This document shows positions 57,001 to 64,000 of a stretch of DNA of 64,000 nucleotides, one piece after another. The stretch is taken from NCBI GenBank assembly GCA_947561715.1, contig OX387204.1, positions 7,321,001 to 7,385,000 on the forward strand, given 5' to 3'. The translations under genes and the position numbers were made by a program. Source of the stretch: Ascidia mentula. Its lineage: Eukaryota > Chordata > Ascidiacea > Phlebobranchia > Ascidiidae. Every line of letters begins with the position of its first letter. Within the stretch, counting starts at the first letter, position 1. The notes beneath the pieces are model-generated. The model was not told where the DNA came from and did no database searches. It worked only from the letters and a program-made list of their open reading frames with translations.

Positions 57001-58504
57001 TTTCTGAGCGGTTGTGCACATTTAAATTGCAACTTCATCCTCGTAACCTACACACGAACAAACGGAAAATGTTTGATACGCCGTGAGTTATTATGCATAA
57101 AAAACACAAGCAAGATGTACGTGCAACATGTTTCTTACTTGTGTATAAAAATTCCTCAACCATTTGTTAGTGCAATCACATGAAATCGGATTTTCGTACA
57201 AATTAAGTTTCAACTTGTGTGTAATAAAGTGGTCAAATACACCATCCGGTATAATACTAATTTGGTTGTTTGAAAGATCGATCGCTTTGAGGTTTTTTAC
57301 TCCTGCATAAAAACAAGCTCGAAACTATTTCGTTACTTTTGGCCTTTACTGTTTACCTTCAAAAGCTATCGGGTCAATGCTCTGAATAAAGTTTGAGGAT
57401 AAGTCCAACTTTTCAAGTTTGTTACAGTTTAAAAACGTGTTAGATTCCAAGTACGTCAGTTGGTTAATCGACACATCAAGATCCACCAAACCTAAAATGT
57501 GTATGTATTTGTAAATTCAAATTTGGATTTTTGAAAACTTTAGGATTTTATTGCGATAATTAGATCATAACTACGTTAATAAAAAGACTTTCAACAGTTA
57601 ATATGTATATATGTAAATTATATTGGATGCCCGTACTTGACATAGCTGAAATTTTTGGAAGGCGTGTTAAACCGCATGAACGCAAATTTAATTTCGTGAG
57701 GTTTATGTGGAAGAAGGCATTTTCCTCGATGTAACCGATTGGGTTCCGACTCATGTCCAAATCCTTCAAGTTCAATGTGCCCAAAAAGTTAACCTGAAAG
57801 TTGTTGCAAAGTGGAAATGATGTGTTATACCTGCAGTTGGGCAAAGATACCAAACGCGTTTGCGCTCACGGCTCTTATTAAGTTGTCACTCATCTGCAGT
57901 ACTTCTAAACTGGGAAAGCTCGACAAGGCGTTGGTGTCAATCTCGCGTAACTGGTTAAGACTGAAAGAATACGTGGGAAATAATTAGTTGTTCAGGCCGT
58001 TTAGAGCCAGAATAAAACGAAACTTACGAGATGGACAAATGGCTTACGGAGAGGAAAACAGCTTTCGGATTTTCATGGCTTGGAAACAGCTGCGTTATTT
58101 TGTTTCTGTCCAAAACAAGCGTTCTTAGCCCAGAAAAAGGAAGCAGATCATCGACGTGGAACTCGATGAGGTTGTTGTCGGATAGAGTTAGGCTTTTAAC
58201 ATCCGCCATCCCTTCCTCGACATCTAGCCTCGTGAGGCCGACGGCAGAACAATTTAACAACGGCAGAGGCATATTGCTTGGCAATCTAAAACACGCAAAC
58301 ATTCACTATATAGCACTACAACAAGAATATTAAGCATTATTGATGATCTTCTTGTATTTAAAATACTAAAATTAAGTCTTACCTGTTCGTGTCACTCACG
58401 TTTTTCCAGTCTTTCGTCTCTTCGCATCCATTGGACAGAACTAACGTAGACGTGGTATCGTGTACAGAAAACAACGCAAACAGTACAAATACTCGTATTT
58501 CCAT
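54093..58504 (-). CDS. Toll-like two-block LRR receptor without a TIR domain (about 770 aa)
   Basis: Fifteen exons (minus): 58383-58504, 58028-58285, 57831-57960, 57637-57793, 57357-57491, 57139-57302, 56930-57047, 56772-56877, 55911-56092, 55289-55478, 55098-55233, 54893-55029, 54555-54720, 54348-54480, 54093-54271. All phases agree. Order: signal peptide (MEIRVFVLFALFSVHDTTS), LRR block 1, LRRCT (NPISCDCTNKWL), LRRNT (CPDRCTCFDESGAR...VFCNHVGLTRIP), LRR block 2, second LRRCT (NPMLCDCKLKWLKSFIEE), one membrane span (GFITLAAVMTFVLTSICFLL) and a tail of about 25 residues. LRRCT-LRRNT between two LRR blocks is the layout of Drosophila Toll and related TLRs. The TIR signalling domain is absent and the stop follows NETNELITM. 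The donors of exons 7 and 8 are non-consensus (GTCTGA, GTCCCA), so that junction is the least certain. It could be a decoy or co-receptor, by inference. Confidence 0.8.
56228..56597. repeat. nested fold-back element in a receptor intron
   Basis: Outer arms (about 56228-56270 and 56553-56597) share AAAAGCCAAAGCTAAGA in opposite orientation. Inner arms (56482-56501 and 56525-56544) are a perfect 20-bp inverted repeat, ATAACGGTTTAGAGCTGTCG. It lies in the intron between exons 8 and 9 of the Toll-like gene, next to the weakest splice junction. Confidence 0.65.
56284..56314 (-). ncRNA. hammerhead-like core, doubtful
   Basis: The minus strand has CTGATGA, a helix-like GAACC...GGTTT, then GAAACGTT. 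This resembles the minimal core at 18081, with a poorer helix, within the fold-back element. Probably a relic. Confidence 0.2.
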
Positions 58505-59540
58505 TTATAAATCCCTCAACGTTTACTTGCTGCGCACAAATTTGCGAATTAGAAACTTAGCATAAATCCCTTCTTATGACATGATTATTACTTATAAAAG
58601 GTAAGACAATTACTACGTCCCAACCAAGAACAAGAAAATTGTCCCTACGTTGCACCTTTGCGGCGGTAAACGTACATATATTCAGTAATGCAGAATACAA
58701 ACTCAATCAACTGCTGATAAAAAGCATAAAGTTCGAATTTCACCCAAAGCCGAATCCTATATAGTCACTATATTCTACTATTAGTCTTCCAGCGGCGCAC
58801 ATGCGTAGTTTTTTGTTGAAAAATTGCAATGCATTTTTGCAATGCAGCACAACACGACACGAGAACAACCGCAGGAAAACATGTCAGTTGTCCACAAAAC
58901 TCGACGAAAATGAAACACAAGAGGCATTCCCGATGGCCAATAAGTGCAGCGCGGTGGATATGAGCACTACAATGATGTAACAATCGTCCAGATGGCAAGG
59001 GAGCATGAAATTAATTGATTTTTTTTATCCAAACTTATCGCCAATGATGGAATTTGACAAAAACAATCAACCCTGTTTTCACACGTTGCTCAGTTTTTCC
59101 TAAAAATGCAAAAATAAGCAATGGCGATTTGGAACTTTCCATTTATTTGATTTAAAGAATTTTCTTCAAATTCACAAGGCGGTTATAGTACACTTACCGT
59201 GGCGCCACAGAAAAGTGTTTTCAGAACGATAACATGCGCATGTTTCACTGGTCGATTTTTGCCGTTGCTTTGGATGGCAAAATGTTTTGCATCGTAATGT
59301 TTTTGTCATCGCAACATATAAGGGAGCATGTAAACGTTGACATAAAGGTTGTGGCCATAGCAAAGGTTATGGAACCTGTGTCAATACTATACATAAAACA
59401 CGCGAAAAATACCTGAAAAAGGCTAAGATGAATAGATATACATCATTGAAAATGGGAGCGCCGTTTCCTTTAAAACATATGCTGTTGCGTTTATTGTTTG
59501 CTTGTACACTTTTTCATGCAAACATTGTAAGTCACACCAT
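58505..59540. other. upstream region of the Toll-like gene, no gene seen
   Basis: Presumably holds the promoter. A minus-strand TATATAG near 58757-58765 lies about 255 bases upstream of the ATG. No other coding feature is supported. Confidence 0.4.
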
Positions 59541-59591
59541 AGCTGCACTGATGAAACCTATTAGGTCGAAACAGGGGCCCTGTCTGCAGCT
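59541..59591 (+). ncRNA. type I hammerhead ribozyme, complete core
   Basis: Stem I is AGCTGCA (59541-59547) with TGCAGCT (59585-59591), 7 perfect pairs. Core CTGATGA (59548-59554). Stem II is ACCT-ATT-AGGT (59556-59566). Core GAAA (59568-59571). Stem III is CAGG-GGC-CCTG (59572-59582). U583 and C584 complete the GTC cleavage site. The only departure from the consensus is A instead of G at position 10.1, giving an A-C mismatch at the base of stem II. It is related to the motif at 9672, so it belongs to a dispersed repeat. Confidence 0.85.
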
Positions 59592-59995
59592 CACTATAAA
59601 AAACGTCTTTGGTTCGTTAAACATATGCTAAACATTGTTTTTGGAAATCTTTTATTGACAATTTTGTGACACAAGGAAGGCATTTTAATGCGCAGTGAAT
59701 AAATAATAAGAAACTCACAGTTTGACAGTAATATTTAGGTATAATAAGGTGAAGATTAAGATCACGAAAGTAAAATTCTCTCGAAAACACATGAACAATA
59801 AACAAGAACGGCAAGCTTCAGGGAAACGCCACAGAAATGGAAATTAAAAAAAGCAAAATACAAGTTATGTCGCAAGTGGAAAACAAAACACAGTGCCGCA
59901 TATATGCAAGTACAACTGGGCTATGTACAATAAAAAATGGGTAGACAATCTTGGTTTGTCTGACCAACGACGGCAACCATAATGTTATGGCAAAC

Positions 59996-62900
59996 TCATC
60001 TGCTCATTTTTTTATAAACTTCCTGATCGGTCTTCTTGCGTTTTCTTCTGAATACGCACACGGCAAAGAAGACCATCAGGACTAACACAAATGACCCAAT
60101 CACGGCGTAGGCAATTGATACATCTGAAATCGGGGCAGATGTACTTGCGTTTACTGCGGTTGTGTCTGTTCCTGTTCCTGTAGGATTAGACACAGTCGTA
60201 GTCGTTGGTGTTTGTGTGTCAGTGGCATTGGCAAGGGAGTAATTGTGGGTTCCGTTCATCAGTAGCAAGGAATATGCACCAAGAAGCGACGAAAACCGAG
60301 CCTCAGTGAAGTCGGTTAAAGTAAGAGCGCCATTCGTGCGATCGACGCTGTAGGTGCTGTCAAAGTACTGGGACTGAGCACTTCCATCGCCAGAGTAAGT
60401 AAAAGTGCCATTTGTTGATAGATATGCCAAACTTGCTGCGTTGGTATTGGGCAACAAACGAAGAGAATCGATTATAAAGTCGCCAGTGGGAAGAAGCCAG
60501 ACAAAGCCGGGATCGCCGTTCACAACAATACCGTCCACAGGAAATGTGTATGGTTGGTTGACAAATGCATTGACTTGTTGCACTTCTTCAAGCTACACAA
60601 ATAGCAAAAATTATTTATTGCAAAAAGCAACCAAATATATGTGTTAACCGCATGACAACATTATAAATCAAAATCGGTCGACTTACTGATGTGGAATTGT
60701 AGAAAAAGACGAAAGACGTCCTTGTGTCACTGCCAAGAGGATTGGAGGCGGTACATGTGTAATATCCAGTTTCGTTCGCTACCCGTCCAGCCATGTGTAG
60801 TGTTCCGCCCGATGTCACTATAACGCTGCCATTTCTAGAAACAAACATATAGTTTATTAGGTTACCTTCAATAGGCAACATAAATTCACCCATGTTGCAA
60901 AAAAACTCTTTATTTGTGGGTATTGTGTAGCCTAGATTTGTGACTCGGTGAGGTAAACATTACTCAAACACATGTCCTGCATCGGTGATTGTAATCAGTA
61001 CAAAAACAGCTCACAGAATTATTTGGTTATATAAACACATTTCTGAACTAGGAATAACAATATTGGGCCAAATATTTGGAAGATAAATCACCGAGCCACA
61101 AAGGTGCAGCTGATAACTAACATCGCCAAAACTAAAGTTCCTTATTCATCTTCAGTAAAGCAGCAGCATTGTACGTCTGTGGTAAATATCTTTCGCATAT
61201 CTCTGTACATTACAGAGTATATATAGAACAAAACACTATCACACAATATACGCAGTTTCAAGTTACCTTGAGATATCGTACTCGTTTTCGCTCGGATCGA
61301 CCCAGCTGTGGGTCGCGTAAGGAAAGGCATTGGCCCCGCAAGGTAGCTGGTGGGTAACCTGCACTTGGCTAACGAGGCCATCGAGGAAGTTCACGATAAT
61401 AGGCGGAAAGCGAACAATCAGTGTGACCGCGATGGAGTCTTGTTCACCGGCTGAACTGTCCGCATTACAATGATAATCTCCGCCCATGTTGGCAGTGATG
61501 GTGGTGATGTTCAAGGACCCTACGAAAATTGACAAACACCAATCGTAAGCCTTTTTGACACTGTTCTTCTGTTACACTGTATGTGGTATTTGCTGATCCT
61601 ATGCCATATTCACGCAGGTACAAGAAAACATTTTGTTCAAAATTTTCCTTTTTGACGCCTAATATTATAGTCATTTACCTTCGTCCTGGTTAAATGTGAA
61701 ATGGTTGTCGGTAAAGATTGTAAACCCTGATGGAGATGTCCATACAACTGTAGGTGTATAAGTACCTATCGTTGCGCATTCGAAAAACAGGTCGCTCCCC
61801 ACATCAGCCGTCAGTGTATAGCTCGGTGACAGAATTTCCAAAGGCACTACTGTAGTGGCTGCGAAACACAAGAAATTCAAATTGTTATCTTCAGACTAAA
61901 ACTAACTATTTGGGACAAACCAGCCTTTGAATTCTTACCATAGCGGCGTACCGGTAAGAATTATTTTACTGGAACAGCGCTATTGCGGTCCCTTACTACA
62001 ATAAGATCTGATCCTACTATGCGTCCTGACGTGCTAATTTTAACAATTTCGGTTCAATTTGTCAGAGTGTCGCAGTCATGTTTCCAAAACACTGAAGTAT
62101 TTAAGTGAAACACAACTTGAACCATTTATAAAACTGACTTGTGGTTGGGGCAGGAGTGGTGGTGGTCGTTGTTGTGGCGACTGTGGTGGTTGTTGTCGTT
62201 GTCGTTGTTGTGTAGCAGTTGGGATCGGGTACCCACGTTCCCGAAGCTCCAAGTGTTTTACCAGCTTCGGCAACAGGAGTAGAGCAAACTCCTCCAGAGA
62301 CAACGCTGCTAAAATTCAACTGCAGCCAACCCAGGTGACAATCGCACAAAAGTGGGTTGTCCGTGAAAATGGCGCTCCTGATTTGATTAAAATAGAGTAT
62401 ATAAAAACTTGTTCAACAGATAACTAATTCTTACATTTGCACCAGTTTTAAGGCAGTATAAAAGTGCGAATCTTGTTACAATGTCAACAAACTTACAAGT
62501 TTTTGCAAAAAAGTATGTGTTTTCAGACAATAAGAGATTACTTACGTCAGACTCCCAAACATGGGTTGGAATAAGCCGTCGGGGAGTGTGGTTAAACCAT
62601 TTCCATTGAGATCCAAGGTTTGCAGGCTGCTGAACAATGTAAACGCAACGACATTGATGCTCGTCAGTTGGTTTTGCGCAAAACTAATTGATGTCAAGGA
62701 GCTCAAGGTAGTTTGAGAAAGCTGTACTCCAATTTGTTGTAGAGAATTGCTTGATAAGTCGAGACTTGTGAGTGCAGGAAGACCAGACAAGCAGCCGGCC
62801 ACCACATTGGCAATGGCGTTGTTTTGAAGGTTCAGAACGGCCAAAGCAGGCTGTTCCGAAAAAGTCTGACTCTCGCTGAGCCCAGCAATGAGATTGTTGT

Positions 62901-63965
62901 TCAGGTTTAGAGTGTGTAAGCTGGATAGACCGGCTAGTGCCGATTTTGGGACTTGCGTCAACCGGTTGTACTGAAAATGCAACGTGGCGAGAGATGTGGT
63001 GCTGGTGAACGCTCCAGATTGTACAGTGTGTATGCTGTTGTTACGAAAATCAAGGCTGGAAATAACTGCAAGACTCTCGAAGGCGGTGGCCTCGATCACC
63101 TCTAGATTGTTGTTGTCAACATTAATGTTTTCAACGCGGTCCAAGGTTTTAAAGGCGCCAGTCGGAATGGTTGTCAAAGAGTTATACGAGAGGTGGATGG
63201 TCTAAAGAAAACGTTGTTTCAATAGTCGGTTATCAAAATTTAGAAATTTGCGTTGGAGGTTATATTGAAGAGGAAACTTACACGGACTTGAAGTAGGTTT
63301 GCAAAAGAGTCGCCATTCAAAGTTGAAATCACGTTTCGACGGAGGTCTATTGTTCTGATATCTATGCAGTCGTAAAAGGCGTCGGCATTAACAGCAGTTA
63401 TTTGATTGTCGCTGAATATCAACTCTGAAAAAAAACATAAATTTTACGAAAATTCAACGAAAGTATAATCGTTTTCTGCGCAAGTATGTGCAGTACGATG
63501 TGTATACCATACGTCACCTTGTACAGCAGAGCCTGTTCCAGCGCTGGTTGGAAAGGCGTTTGACGGAATTGAAGTAAACCTGTTGTTTGAAAAGTCGGCG
63601 GTTACGAGTTTTGTCATGTCACCCATCACCCAGTCGCCTAATGAGGAGAGCGAGTTTTCCTGGAGATGAAGAGTCGTGAGATCCTGAAGAAACAAAGTTG
63701 CAAAGACAATAGTGACAACCTGCGTCGGAAAGGAGCCTATGACTTTTACCGTTAGTTGGTTGAATCCGAACAGTTGAACGTCAGAAATGTTGTTTTGTCG
63801 CAGATCCAAAGTCCGCAAATTGCTTAAACCAAAAAACATGCCGGATTCTACTGTGGTGAGTAAGTTGGACGACAGATCGATCGTCCTAAGCGAGGTGAGA
63901 CTGTCGAGCGCTCGCTGAAAGTTTTGCATGATTGACGTAATTTTGTTGTCTCTGAAGTTGACAGT
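59996..63965 (-). CDS. LRR-Ig transmembrane receptor, 3' nine exons (at least 865 aa)
   Basis: Exons (minus): 63750-63965, 63518-63683, 63282-63424, 62546-63201, 62139-62377, 61679-61858, 61267-61519, 60687-60834, 59996-60592; all phases agree. The 5' end lies beyond the window. Order: many leucine-rich repeats (LRTIDLSSNLL, LRTLDLRQNNI, LHTLNLNNNLI and so on), an LRRCT (NPLLCDCHLGWLQL), a Thr-rich stretch coded by a GT-rich microsatellite that is probably O-glycosylated, an Ig domain (FFECATIG..VVWTSP to GGDYHCNADSS), a second Ig domain (LPCGANAFPYATHSW to GYYTCTASNPLG), a membrane-proximal region with a TQTPTTTT run, one span (YAVIGSFVLVLMVFFAVCVF) and a short basic tail (RRKRKKTDQEVYKKMSR). 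LRR-LRRCT-Ig-TM is the plan of LRIG/LINGO/Kekkon-type adhesion and signalling receptors. The particular family is not assigned. Confidence 0.85.
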
Positions 63966-64000
63966 CTACAAACAAAACATGTGTTCATCCTGCGATAATT

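Noticed and set aside
58031-58333. 100-codon plus-strand open frame
   Set aside because: Antisense to exon 2 of the Toll-like receptor, which has correct splice sites and LRR features.
62059-62427. 122-codon plus-strand Cys/Gly-rich frame
   Set aside because: It is the complement of the Thr-rich stalk and LRRCT exon of the receptor on the minus strand; the composition comes from the microsatellite.
1-64000. CRISPR arrays, operons or other bacterial features
   Set aside because: Genes are intron-bearing and metazoan; the direct repeats are kilobase-scale tandem duplications, not spaced short repeats.

Overview
This is animal nuclear DNA. It is AT-rich, genes are split by short GT-AG introns (many of 45-90 bp), and the products are metazoan: a Toll-type leucine-rich-repeat receptor, an LRR-Ig receptor, and small membrane proteins with PPxY tails. 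Compactness, intron size and the hammerhead-ribozyme repeats suggest a tunicate of the Ciona type; that is inference from style, not a sequence match.

Layout. 0.6-1.5 kb holds a decayed transposon-type zinc-finger gene. 2.0-3.0 kb is an intact seven-exon gene for a probably N-myristoylated protein. 5-25 kb is a cluster of small one-pass membrane proteins (family A) sharing a C-terminal V-x-x-E/Q-V-H-x-x-x-G-V-A-T/S-V-S-E motif. It is shuffled by a 2-kb palindrome (10.4-12.5 kb), a larger inverted duplication (12.6-17.9 kb), a fold-back insertion ending in a perfect 43-bp hairpin, and a near-perfect 2,585-bp tandem duplication whose breakpoint lies at that hairpin. 26.5-39.3 kb carries family B: small two-pass membrane proteins, most ending in PPxY, on both strands, with one two-gene block duplicated (31.1-39.5 kb). 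One copy of that block carries a TTAA-flanked piggyBac-like MITE. 39.2-49.8 kb is three tandem units of about 3.5 kb, each with a family C gene (two-pass, NPVY tail), a damaged family B gene on the other strand, and a family B remnant.

50-52 kb holds remnants: a possible cytochrome P450 start, a C-terminal exon of an acyl-CoA synthetase/luciferase-like enzyme without key catalytic residues, and a broken Ty3/Gypsy reverse-transcriptase fossil. 54.1-58.5 kb is a 15-exon gene for a Toll-like two-block LRR ectodomain with one membrane span and no TIR domain. 60.0-64.0 kb is the 3' part of an LRR-Ig transmembrane receptor running off the window. Two hammerhead ribozyme motifs (9.67 and 59.54 kb) and several decayed ones are present.

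The most unusual content is the expanded A/B/C set. Wherever a first exon can be assigned, these genes have a very short one interrupted in phase 1, then one exon for the rest. PPxY and NPxY tails suggest membrane adaptors for WW-domain ubiquitin ligases or endocytic proteins. That is inferred from motifs only.
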